Source: Adiantum capillus-veneris
Lineage: Eukaryota > Streptophyta > Polypodiopsida > Polypodiales > Pteridaceae
Assembly: GCA_014529385.2 (NCBI GenBank)
Contig: CM043957.1
Span: 70,193,003 to 70,257,002, forward strand
Direction of reading: 5' to 3'
Length of the DNA: 64,000 bases
A model generated the notes under the pieces. That model saw only the letters and a program-made list of their open reading frames with translations. It made no database searches and was not told the origin of the DNA. The position numbers and the translations under genes were made by a program. This document shows, one piece after another, positions 1 to 11,114 of this stretch (position 1 is its first letter; the number at the start of each line of letters is the position of its first letter).

Positions 1-200
1 AGTATAGCAATATAGCAGTATTACAGTATTAGTACCAGTGCTACCAATACCAGTACTAACACTAAAAGTCTGAGACTAGTAAATACTTGTGTACAAGTAT
101 ATCAGTTTAGCAATATAGTAGTACCAATACTACTAAGACCAGTACTAATATTGAAAATCTGAAACTAGTACCAGTACCGGTACCAGTATACCAGACGGTT
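1..200. repeat. Imperfect tandem pair, ~108-bp unit
   Basis: Two diverged copies of one unit lie head to tail. Both open with AG-T-TAGCAATATAG and run through blocks of AGTACCAGTA and AATCTGAAACTAG type. The second copy starts near 107. The sequence is low in complexity (ACC/AGT trinucleotides) and has no supported coding content. The array may begin before the window. Confidence 0.5.
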
Positions 201-396
201 AAAGGTTTGTTTATGATGGTGTACTTGGCTACAAAAGTATCTTGAAATTTTCTTTCAATGATAAGTGTACTTACACAAAAAAGTTGTATCTTTGTGACAT
301 GGATAACAACTAGGATGACCATGCATCACTTGCATAGAGAGCCAATGCTAATAGAATGTTGTGTTGATTCTATGGGTGCAGGTGAGGGCTACTCTC

Positions 397-612
397 TCTG
401 GTTCAGGTTTTTGGTGCTTTATTGTTTGGAAGATTGGCAGCTGGTTCAAAGTTTGTGAAGGAGTTTCTACCTTTTGGATGGTGTCTTGTACCAACCTGAT
501 GTTATTCATTTGTACAAAATCAGCCCATCTAAGTTTGTTTTGTATAATAAACCTTGTATTTATCTGGGTACCTTGGTCTTTAAACATGTATATGTTCGTC
601 TGTGGTTAATAT
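397..612 (+). repeat. Direct repeat, copy 1 (~215 bp)
   Basis: This stretch recurs at about 1563-1780 with only scattered substitutions and a one-base gap. Shared landmarks are GGTGCTTTA-TGTTTGGAAGA, TTCTACCTTTTGGATGGT and ACATGTATATGTTCGT. Reading frames in the two copies differ in phase, so conservation is at the DNA level. It may be a duplicated 3' end of an unknown transcript or transposon. Confidence 0.7.
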
Positions 613-911
613 AAATAAATAGCTAAAAACACATACAAATTGCACTTAGATCCAGTCTTACCACTGGGTTAAGACCAGGCTCCCAGTATTGTGCTATGTC
701 TTGTTGTTCTGATAAAACAGTCAGTCTGAGCTAGGAGGGGCTAGCCTCACACAATCATTATGAATGTTTCCTGACCAGTTGAAGGTTGAGGTAGCTACCA
801 AAATATTACACTAAACCATTAACTGTAAAGTTTTTTTAGATTTTGCCTTGTATAATACTTCCTTTCAAATTTTTGGGACTGTTCTAACTATGCCTCCTTC
901 AGGCAATTTCC

Positions 912-1322
912 TTGTATCAGGGACTGGATTTGCCAATGGAGCCGCTATCATGGGCTTCACTTTTGGTTCTTAGATGCATCCAAGATGCCAAAGCATCTGC
1001 TCTCATTGTGGCCTCATGTAGTAATCCTACTACCTCCCTGACTCACATAGTCTCCTTTGACAAATGGGTCAAAACTTTGACTGTTTTGGTTAAAAACAAT
1101 AAGGAGAGTGTCTCAGTTATTACTGACATTATTGCTAATATTCCAACTATCTCTAAAGCTCATACAGAGAAGCTCTCGTCTGATGGTGCTGAACTTGCTA
1201 ACCCTCTCGGAAAGCAGTGTGGGCTCAACCCGAGTTTTGTCACGGCCCTGACTATTTTGATTCTCGCACCTACCAACAGTCTTTTCTATAGGGCTGCTGC
1301 AGCTGCGAAAGCTGTTAAATAA
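912..1322 (+). CDS. Unrecognised 136-codon open reading frame between direct repeats
   Basis: An open frame starting at the ATG at 912 and ending at the TAA at 1320. I do not recognise the product. From about residue 25 the composition is protein-like: a DAKASALIVAS segment, a Lys/Asp-rich middle, and a hydrophobic stretch (VTALTILILAP) followed by an Ala-rich tail ending AAAAAKAVK. Upstream, another frame reads smoothly (SGTGFANGAAIMGFTFGS) and then hits a stop, so this could be the later part of a longer frameshifted gene. It sits between the two ~215-bp direct repeats. It may be a decayed host or transposon gene; no function is assigned. Confidence 0.25.
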   Translation: MYQGLDLPMEPLSWASLLVLRCIQDAKASALIVASCSNPTTSLTHIVSFDKWVKTLTVLVKNNKESVSVITDIIANIPTISKAHTEKLSSDGAELANPLGKQCGLNPSFVTALTILILAPTNSLFYRAAAAAKAVK

Positions 1323-1562
1323 TTTCAGAAAGATTTATGTTCTCTTAGTGAGACCTCGCTTTTGGAATTGGTACCTAAGGTATCCAATTTTTTTTAAATT
1401 TCTACCAATACAACAAGTGGAGGTTCACTCTTTAGGGGCGGAGCACAAACTTTGGTTACTCCTTAATAAAGGTTTTTTGGTTCCTATCTCAATAGAGACC
1501 TGGGTTTTTTTGGCAAGTCTGCTAGGTACTACAATAGAGGATTCTTGGCTAAAGATACTCTC

Positions 1563-1780
1563 TTTGGTTCAGCTTTTTGGTGCTTTACTGTTTGGAAGAC
1601 TGGCAGCTGGTTCAAAGTTTGTGAAGGAGTTTCTACCTTTTGGATGGTATCTGTACCAACCTTATGTTATTCATTTGTACAAAATCAGGCTATCTAAGTT
1701 TGTTTTGTATAATAAACCTTGTATTTATTTGGGTACCTTGGTCTTTGAACATGTATATGTTCGTATGTGGGTAATATAAG
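1563..1780 (+). repeat. Direct repeat, copy 2 (~215 bp)
   Basis: Second copy of the segment at 397-612, in the same orientation. The match continues to ATATAA-TAAATA at the right edge, where a (AC)n tract begins. Confidence 0.7.
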
Positions 1781-1788
1781 TAAATAAC

Positions 1789-1789
<1 letters not shown>

Positions 1790-1829
<40 letters not shown>
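1790..1829. repeat. (AC)n microsatellite
   Basis: About 20 uninterrupted AC dinucleotides at the edge of the second direct repeat. From 1830 to 2348 I see only AT-rich spacer; the frame at 1861-2127 has no recognisable content. Confidence 0.95.
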
Positions 1830-1831
<2 letters not shown>

Positions 1832-2346
1832 AGTGAAGGGTGAAGGGTAAGACTCTATGAATGAAAAGCCTTTTGACAATGAAAAGTAAAAAAGCTTTCT
1901 ACTCTACTAGGGTAAATCATAGAGAAAAGATAAATGTGAGGGGGGTTTTTCTCCTCAATGACAAATTGGCTTTTGAAGAGATACTTGGAATTTTTTTCCA
2001 AGGGAATTTTTGCAAGGCTAATATTGATATTATCTTAACAAATTGTGTAATTTTATTTTTAAAATTTTTAAAAAATTACTCTAAAGAGGCACTTCTGTAC
2101 TCTTTCTTAAAGTTCTTGAAACATTGACACCTCCATGTGCACAAGCAATTGTGCTACACCCCCTCCCCTCCCCCACCGAGTTGCTGATTGTTGTGATGAG
2201 TGTGTGTACGCACGTGTACACGAGAGAGAGACTAAGGAAAACTCGAAAGTTGAATACATTTCTATAAATACAGAGGGACTCGCTTGCTTATGGAAAAGTT
2301 AATTCAGTCACATGTCAACTCCAAATGTAGTTCAAGTTTGTCAGGG

Positions 2347-2348
<2 letters not shown>

Positions 2349-2383
<35 letters not shown>
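2349..2383. repeat. (GA)n microsatellite
   Basis: About 17 uninterrupted GA dinucleotides, 80 bp before the solo LTR. Confidence 0.95.
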
Positions 2384-2385
<2 letters not shown>

Positions 2386-2465
2386 AAGAGAGGAGGTTTA
2401 TGGAAAGCACATTATCAAATTTGACAAGAGTGCATTTGATTGTGTGAATCGTCTTCTAAGGTCAT

Positions 2466-3226
2466 TGTTAAGTATGGAGCCTGATTTACCCTTGTAATTT
2501 TCTGTGGTAAAAGCGCACATTTGTAGGGCCCCCATTATGAGGAGAAGCCATCGTGCGTGAAGGAAAATTACTCACCGGAAACCAAAATTTTCACGGACAA
2601 GAATCAGGGGAAACTTTAAAGGCCTCGGGGGCGGAGGCCCCCGAGACTTTTTTTTCGCCGGAATATTCTTTTTCGCTGGAATATTATGGCTGGACGGCGG
2701 CCGAAAAGTGGTCGGAAAACAAATGGTCGGTTGGCCGGTGGCCGGTGGTCGGAAGTCAATGGCCGGTGGCCGAATTCAAAAGTGGACTTGTCTTCTCAAG
2801 GGTGGCCACACATGGGCGGATTGGAGGGTCTGATTTGGACTTATTTGCACAAGGGCGGCTACACATGGCTGTCTCTCATAAGAGAGGGCAGCCCTTTTGG
2901 CCTATAAAAGGAGGCCATTTCTACACACATTGCATAGTGTGAAGTTGATGCAACAAGGTGAGTGTGAGGTGGTGAGAGTGAAGCAAGGCGGGAGCTCCAT
3001 TAAGGGTATAATCCCTTTGTAAACTACTTCTTGTTTTGAAGTACTAAAGCCATTGAGTGGCTGCTTTCCCATGGACGTAGCCCACATTGGGTGAACCACG
3101 TATATCGTGTGTACTCTCTCTCTCTCTCTCTCTGTCTCTACTCTATAATCTCGTGTATATAAATCTGTCTCTCTCCATTAAGTAATCTACTCAATTATCT
3201 ATTTAGCTACGTCTTATTTCCTAACA
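2466..3226 (+). mobile_element. Solo LTR (copia-like) with 5-bp target duplication
   Basis: A 761-bp segment starts TGTTAAG and ends CCTAACA, giving the TGTTA...TAACA inverted ends of an LTR. The five bases before it (2461-2465, GTCAT) are repeated exactly after it (3227-3231, GTCAT), as expected for a target-site duplication. Inside are a TATA box at 2903-2910 and a 3' part of copia-LTR type (CCCATGGACGTAG, then GTGAACCACGTATATCGTGT, then a CT-rich tract). No primer-binding site or internal coding region is attached, so this is a solo LTR left by LTR-LTR recombination. The 129-codon frame at 2553-2942 lies inside the LTR and is not a gene. The orientation is set by the TATA box. Confidence 0.88.
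2903..2910 (+). promoter_or_regulatory. TATA box of the solo LTR
   Basis: TATAAAAG lies in CCTATAAAAGGAGG about two-thirds of the way into the LTR, flanked by GC-rich U3-like sequence on the left. It is the only strong TATA box in the LTR and would place the R region just downstream. Confidence 0.7.
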
Positions 3227-3248
3227 GTCATGGCTAGGCCACTGTTAA

Positions 3249-3436
<188 letters not shown>

Positions 3437-3442
3437 TATAAA

Positions 3443-3530
3443 TGTTTCCACCTTCGAAGAAGGTGAGGGAGGAGAGTGCTACAATTGCTTCTTCTCAACC
3501 ACAACAATACATGAGTCACATATTACTGTA
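3443..3530 (+). repeat. Diverged copy of the Helitron 3'-end segment
   Basis: This stretch matches 3541-3626 (CCACCTT..GAAGGTGAGGGAGGAGAGTGC...GATTGCTTCTTCT) but lacks a clean CTAG terminus, reading AGTCACATATTA instead. It looks like an older or internal duplicate of the terminus next to it. Confidence 0.5.
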
Positions 3531-3540
3531 TATATGTACA

Positions 3541-3625
3541 TATTGCCACCTTTAGGGGAAGGTGAGGGAGGAGAGTGCCATGATTGCTTCTTCTTGGCCG
3601 CAACAACGCGCGGGTCATATACTAG
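3541..3625 (+). mobile_element. Helitron-type 3' terminus
   Basis: The segment ends AACGCGCGGGTCATATACTAG followed by T. Helitrons end in CTRR, usually with a GC-rich hairpin just upstream, and insert 5' of a T. Here a short GC-rich stem (CCGC/GCGG) precedes the CTAG. A homologous terminus with the same CGCGCGGGTCA-ATACTAG ending lies at 55440-55539, which supports a shared element family. The 5' end (expected TC) and any helicase gene are not visible, so the element is non-autonomous or unresolved on its left side. Confidence 0.5.
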
Positions 3626-3819
3626 TATTATCATAAACGAGTGAGACTCCCTTTGCCTGTGGCGGAGTGGGGGGCAAAAAAAGAGAAGTTATTGAGAATC
3701 AAGCACAAGAGTTATCAATATTGAAATGGCTTTAATGGAATTTGATATGTACTTTTGCAAGTCTTTCTTCACCACATCTCCCTTTGTATACACACATAAA
3801 GCTTATATTATTGAGATTT

Positions 3820-3821
<2 letters not shown>

Positions 3822-3875
<54 letters not shown>
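3822..3875. repeat. (GA)n microsatellite
   Basis: About 27 GA dinucleotides. The 137-codon frame running through it is Arg-Glu repeat plus unrelated sequence and is not a gene. Confidence 0.95.
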
Positions 3876-3878
<3 letters not shown>

Positions 3879-4368
3879 AGTGTGTGAGAGAGAAATTCTT
3901 ATTTCTAAAAAATGGAAGTATTATACAATAGTCCACTACATCATATTGAAGACTTGGCACCCAAGGTCTCTCTTTACACCAAGAAGCTTGCTATCATACA
4001 GGATCCGCATCATTAGGAGAAAGTTGCTTACTTTTGGACCTTGCAAGAAGTTCCACGTCGGCTTAGAGAGAGAAAATGAAAATGTTAAATTGTGCATTTT
4101 ATGTGATACTTTTTTGCACCAACAAAAAGCCAAAATGACATTCTTTGGTAGGTAGCCGCCGTCTTTATCATTCTTATCCTTTGTTCTCTTGTCAGGAGTC
4201 CAACTAACCATATGATGATTTGAAATGCCAACTTACAAGAGTTCCCTCGAGAAACATAAGCCACAGGAACTCTTTCAACTCTAAACATGAGAATATGGCC
4301 TTCCCTCCCAAAACTTGAGATATTTCATGAGTTTCGAGTGTCTGTCTATTTCTCTATCAACTCTGGGA

Positions 4369-7074
4369 ATGGAGAACGCTTCTTTTTCTGATGAAAACAC
4401 TAATTTGAACTTGCAATCCTCAACCCCTTCATCTTTAACACTTACCCAAAGAAAGAACACACATCATCTTCATGTTGATGTATTGCAAGAGTACGCACCA
4501 TTGCATAATGTAGGAGGGAGTCTCTCTTATCTAAATGGGAGAAAGAACTTAGAAGGACAGAAAAGGAACATCATTTGGATTTGTGGACCGATGGGTCTAT
4601 TTATCCAATCCTATGACAAATGCGCCACCTCCCTTTGCTAATATCACTAACCTCTTACATTTCACAGGCGATGGCAAGGATGGACTATTGGGATACACCG
4701 AACATTGGAAATGAGAGGACTGAATGCGGAAAAGCAAAGAAACCTCCTGGCGATGGAGAACATGCAGCTGAAGAAACTTAATGAAGCATGCTCTCAGAAG
4801 ATTTCATCAAACAAAGAGAAAATCCAAAGCCTTGAGAAGAAGATCACAAGTTTGCGAGAGAAAGACACCGTGCTTGGTAATCGGAAAAGAAAACGAGATC
4901 TGTGCAGCATAGAGAACATGAAGATTGGTACTGCTGGCTTGGAAAAACAAATACGAGCTTTAAGGTAACTCGAAGTTTGTTTTTGCTTTTGTATCTTCAA
5001 TGTGCTTCACTAAGAAACGGATACACTTTCCTATACATGATCATAATGTATGGTGCTTTTTTTTGCAGGTCTTTGTTGCATCCAAACTCGAACGGTGTAG
5101 TCTTCAATGCCGGAGTGCATTACAACCATCTAGCTCCAAAAGAAGTAGTTGGAGAGATGATAACTCAGAAAAAATTTCATAAGTTGAAAGGGAGGCTCCT
5201 TATCTTCTTCATGAACGAGAATCAGCTGGAACCAATGAAAGTGCAAGCAATACTTGATGAGAGTGGCATCTTGTAGATGGGATACAGGGCAATCTTTAAA
5301 GCATTAGTTTAAAAGGTTTCAAAATAAACTACAGAGAGGATCATTGGTGCCAAAGCCATCACATGTAAAGACTGCTCGCTGGCATGTAAACGATGAGGTG
5401 TAAGAAACTTGGGTCACCATTCCACATTGAAGCAATGTTCGTAGGCAAGGAACAGAGAGGTACATTTTAACGAGCACAAAAACCTCTTCGTTGATCTTGA
5501 AGCATTGCAAAGGTATGCAATTCACTTCTTTGACATCAGTCGAGAGGAGTGCGGTGGGGTTCTCAAGTTTGTGTTGAAGCTCGACGAGTGCGAGGTCCTG
5601 ACGAACAAGAAGCCGGAGAGAGTCACCATTACCGTCATGAACAGAGCTTTGGATCCATCAATAACAAAAGAGGATCCAGGATACTTCAGCGTGCAATCCG
5701 AAAACAACATTCTAACTCTAGGATCATTTCATGTATACTTAGTTCACTCTATAATAACAAAAATATTGATTATTTGATTGTTGATTTTTTGTTTTCATTT
5801 TTCATTGCAGGTTGATAAGGAAGATTTTGAAATCCTCGATTGGGTTTTTAGTCAAACCCAAATTCCTTCTATCATCAACGAACAAAGAAACTGGGTCGTA
5901 ATTTCAGTGGAAGGATTTGGTGACTATATAGTGGAATGACACATGGCAAGTGACTTAAAGACTTTTAAGTGTATGTACAACATAACACATGGTGCAACTG
6001 TGGCAAATCCATGCTTATATTGCATGGCTGATGCACAATCTCTTGAGAGTGTGCAATGGAATAGAGCTCCCAACTGACATCTTCAAGATAAAACTTTTAG
6101 GCCAGTGCTTGATATTCCTCTGAGTAGAGTTCATGTCTGTACACTTCATGCACTCTCTCAAATAATTGAAAAGGTGGTTCATTTGTACACATGTTTTGCA
6201 TGGACATTAAAGCAAGAGAGTGAGTTGAAAAGAGTGATCAAAGCATTAGAGGGAGTGCTCTCAGACATTGGTTTGCATGGAGGCAATGTCAGAATTGAAG
6301 AGGACCCTAAGATGTCTCAAAGTCATTACAAGGTACCTAGGCAAGCATCGATAGGTAGTGTGGAGGCCAGAAGGTTTCTTGGGTTTAGCCTCAAAGATTC
6401 AGATAGAGAGGAGCGGAGAAACCTATTCAACAAATGAAACAGTTACATAAAGTGGTTAAAGACAATGATGGGGGTGGGGCAATCCAAAATCACAAGACGA
6501 ACGTGTGGAAATCACTAGATAAAATTTTCCACTACGTTGAGCAGCATTCTTGGGACCAAAGTAAGCTCACATTATTTCAAGTAGCCTTGGAAGAAGGCTT
6601 ACCTTACAGGGTGGGGTGGGCAACATATCACACATTATATGGTGGGTTAGCATGCTACATATACAAAAAACATTTAAAATTGTACTCTACTCACCATTTT
6701 GTTTTATTTCAATGCAGCACATACTGTTCAACCATGGTCCATATTTTTCCAAGACATACGGCTCACTATCAATATGGTCCACACAAGGCATGGAAAAACC
6801 AAACTACATGGCAAGAACATGTTACTTTAAGCACACTAGACATGGGGGAGGAAAGGATAAGGCCAATAGCCTATTAGAGTTATACCAATGGACTTATAGA
6901 TGACTTATTCATAGAGAAAGGCAGAAGGAGCTTCTTAAGAGTTCAAAAATTACACGGTCTTTACAACACATCTGCAAAGAGAAGAAACAAATGGCTTGGG
7001 GAAATTCAAATGCGGGGGAGTGCCATGGGAGGGGGCGACAATCACGAGTCGGGAGCAGAAAAAGATGGACTTGA
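4369..7074 (+). pseudogene. Decayed multi-exon gene, probably transposon-derived (coiled coil plus His/Cys-rich region)
   Basis: Several frames join across clear GT-AG introns. The exon entering after an acceptor at 4667 encodes a Lys/Glu-rich coiled coil and stops at the donor after 4964; a 104-bp intron ends at CAG 5068, and the next exon runs in phase to a stop at 5274. A further exon at 5505-5732 joins 5811 in phase, then reads on in one frame through stops at 5937 and 6076 to 6435. That part has a possible metal site (C-X6-H...C-X2-C) and a VHVCTLHAL stretch. After a frameshift at 6434 and an intron with acceptor at about 6717, the last exon (YGSLSIWSTQGMEK..., TRHGGGKD...) ends at 7074 in a basic tail. 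I do not recognise the family. The three or more stops and the frameshift make it a pseudogene. A DNA-transposon transposase is my best guess; a host gene relic is possible. Confidence 0.45.
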
Positions 7075-7470
7075 GCCCATCATTTTTATCCTCTTCGATG
7101 CACCTCCTTCTTCCTCACTTTGTACCTCTTCGATGTGCAAGCTCTATAGACGATCTCGTTCCTCTGTTTATGGCAGCATCTCCACGGGCATTAGGCGTCT
7201 TCTTTCCCTCATAAACAACTGCTTGTTGTATGGATTTAAGCTCTTCGGGTCTCCAACCCCTACAACCAGAGCCTGATATGTGTAGGACATGAAATAGGGG
7301 GCTTTGAGTGCTTGGTACCCATACCCAATGCCAAAGACATGTAGAGCAAACTGTTTCTCAATTAGAATTAGTCTTTGTGCGTTTAGTGGGCGGGGGTGCC
7401 CACCACACAATCTTGTAATAACTTTCATTGCAAATAGTGGCATTGTCCTCGGAGTACTCCTTGTGGTATA

Positions 7471-8821
7471 TTATGATCTACAAAACAATATTAAAACGTT
7501 TATGGGCCGTAAGTGAGATGAGTACATTTGCCAAGTACTTAAATTGTTTCTAAAAACCTTTTTGTGGTTGAAATGCCCGATGTAGTGAGACAACGTCGCA
7601 TCCTTGCCTTGTACTCTAGTGACAAGCCCTTGCTGTGAGCCTCCCACTCTTCTAAGGAAACTATCGTCATACACTAGCACCTGTCAACAAAAAGATTGAT
7701 CATAATATTTCATCACTGGGCCATCTCCAATACCATCTGAATGCCTTAAAAAATTACCATCTAATTCTTGTCCATTTCCAGCATCGACCTTCCCCACAAG
7801 TGAATAGACTGACTATTCAGTATCTGAGCTCTGGGTGCCATGGGCCTACCCATGTTTTCCAAGCCGAGTTGGTTTTTTGTCGATTGGAACTGATCCTCTG
7901 TTGGAAAATTGACCTCTCTGGACTTTGCTTCATTGAATGTATCTTTGACCAGTTGCCACCCTGAAGTGAACTGTGAGTCGTGGACAACTATGTCAGCAAG
8001 AAGATGTTGGTCCACTCCATCATCATCCACAAATCCCATGTCTGCCTCACAAAAATTTGCAATTGCAGCTAGATAGTAGTCCTCCCGTATATTCAACTCA
8101 TGCATGATATCTATGATCAGAATGTAGTGGTGTCGCCCGACATAGCAAAGCTGGGAGTGCACTTCAGAGCCAAAGTCACTTCCTTATTTGGGCTTTCTTG
8201 CTTGCATCCTAATGCTGCATTCGCAAGAGAAGAAAGCATTAAGCCCGCATCAAATGTTTCCTTTAAAACCTCTACCTGCTCTTCTTTTGGGTCAAACTGC
8301 ACCTCCACATCCTCTACCTCTTCCTCCGGTGCCAATGGGAAACTACCAAAAGTTGATGACTAGGAAGTCTTTGACTCACCATCCGTCTGCAAGTACAAGT
8401 AACAGAAAAACCCGTGGTTGAATTCCACTAAGCGACACTTTTTTAAGTGCTTCATACACCTGTCTTGTGCAAGCAGTGCATTGGAGGGACACTTTTCTAG
8501 ATAGCGATTCAGTCTCCTTGCCGCATCTTGCCAGGGTCAAGGTCGGTTGGGTGCACATATCTCATGCCATCAATTGTCACAAATGACTGCCTCATACTAT
8601 TGCAAATGGGTTTGTAGGTACTCAAATGAGCAATCAATGATCCTTTGTATAAAAAACTCTGCATTAAACATTCCTGATAGTTCTGGTGCACGGTGATGAG
8701 CAAGGGCATTGTATAAGAACGTGTATAGTTTTTCTTCACATGTATCCTCGCCCACATCGTCTGTCTCTAGGACAATGATCCCCATGTCTGAAAGAAAAAG
8801 CAAGCCAAAAATACTATTCAA
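7471..8821 (-). pseudogene. Unrecognised minus-strand gene relic
   Basis: Reading leftward from 8821, one frame stays protein-like to 8117 while crossing four stops. It contains an acidic start (VLETDDVGEDTCEEKL), a Cys/Lys part (ARRLNRYLEKCPSNALLAQD), and an acidic end (PEEEVEDVEVQFDPKEEQ). A second frame continues from 8162 to 7761 (ADMGFVDDDGVDQHLLADIV...), overlapping by a frameshift or hidden splice, and a third segment lies at 7680-7471. No catalytic motif or known domain is visible. Single-frame continuity over about 700 bp suggests a real ancestral coding region; the stops show it is dead. Between 7075 and 7470 I see nothing supported. Confidence 0.35.
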
Positions 8822-8844
8822 AATTGGTCTATATTTGGTGTCAT

Positions 8845-8996
8845 AACCAAGCGAATATTGGGCCTGGAGTACCCCTCAAGGTCTCTATTTGCTTGGTTCT
8901 GTCCCGTGCGCTAATGTCATAATAGATGACGTGACTATAGTAAGAACCACGTGAATTGGGGCCCCAAGAATATCCAAAGGCCCTATTCGCTTGGTT
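8845..8996. repeat. Inverted repeat with ACCAAGCGA arms
   Basis: The left arm AACCAAGCGAATATTGGGCC (8845-8864) is complemented by GGCCCTATTCGCTTGGTT at 8979-8996, with one 2-bp gap. A further related arm (TATTTGCTTGGTTCTG) lies between them. The arms resemble those of the hairpins at 11735-12157 (GGTCAATACCAAGCGAGT...), so this is probably a diverged member of the same family. The minus-strand frame at 8841-9098 falls largely on this repeat and is not taken as a gene. Confidence 0.6.
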
Positions 8997-9098
8997 CTGA
9001 CCCAAGTTGAATTCACGTTGTACCCACGTCCATTTGGAACAGGTGGATTTGAACAGAGCATTTAATGTTATCAGTAAAAGATATGTAGACCTACTCAC

Positions 9099-10461
<1,363 letters not shown>

Positions 10462-10538
10462 TCTGAGGTCAATACCAAGCGAGTAGAGGCAATAAAACCA
10501 GATTTGGTGCACTTCTTCGCTTTGTGCTGACCTTAGAA
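10462..10538. repeat. Inverted repeat of the ACCAAGCGA family, just upstream of the H3-like gene
   Basis: The arm CTGAGGTCAATACCAAGCGAG faces TTCGCTTTGTGCTGACCTTAG, giving an imperfect ~21-bp stem with a loop of about 33 nt. The left arm is nearly identical to the arms at 11741, 11912 and 12078. It sits about 75 bp before the H3-like start codon. Confidence 0.6.
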
Positions 10539-10612
10539 AGCTTAAGTCCCTTGTGCAACAAATGATATTCGCTAACAATGACGTGTTGTTTTTTGTTATG
10601 CTATTTGTAGAG

Positions 10613-10966
10613 ATGCCTCGTGCAAAGGCCAGGCCTAGAAGGGCAACATGTGACTCTTTGCATGCTCAACCAAGAAGACGCCGATACGAGGTGCACAGAG
10701 GTGTCCTGCAAGAGCTGCAAAGGATCGAACAACACATGCAATCGGCTATTCCACGTCTTCCTTTCCAGCAAGTAGTGAGAGAGATTTGCGAGCATTGGAG
10801 AGTGAGCATGCAATGGGCCAGCAGTGCACTTCTCTACCTGCAATAAATTGCAGAAGGCTACCTCGTTGAATTCTTCAGTGATGGATATATCATGGCTGCC
10901 CATGCACACCACGTTACTATCATGCCACGGGATTTTGACACTCTTCGGAGGCTACACTTCCGCTAG
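10613..10966 (+). pseudogene. Histone H3 / CENH3-like gene with an in-frame stop
   Basis: The ATG at 10613 lies two bases after a likely splice acceptor (CTATTTGTAG), so a 5'-UTR intron is possible. The product starts with an Arg-rich tail of about 35 residues (MPRAKARPRRATC...), shorter than and unlike canonical H3, followed by a histone fold. The alpha-N/alpha-1 segment has RLPFQQVVREIC (canonical H3: KLPFQRLVREI). The alpha-2 segment has AEGYLVEFFSDGY, and the end has HAHHVTIMPRDFDTLRRL, matching the H3 pattern AEAYLV-LFED...HA-RVTIMPKDI-LARR. Trp replaces the usual Phe before SSA, and RDF replaces KDI; both recall plant CENH3, but loop 1 has normal H3 length. A TAA at 10844-10846 stands where H3 has Glu, then the frame stays open to TAG at 10964. 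It is probably a dead, diverged H3 variant. Confidence 0.8.
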
Positions 10967-11114
10967 AATGGGCTGTTTCAGCCAGTACCTATCCAAGATA
11001 GTAGAACCATGGAAATTCTTAACATCCCCCCTCTCCATCCTCGTGCATGACAGATAGAGCCTTCTAGGGCTCAAAACAGCAGAAGGACACTATCATGGGT
11101 CGAGAGAAACGATC

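Noticed and set aside
2553-2942. 129-codon plus-strand frame in GC-rich DNA
   Set aside because: Lies inside the solo LTR U3 and spans its TATA box.
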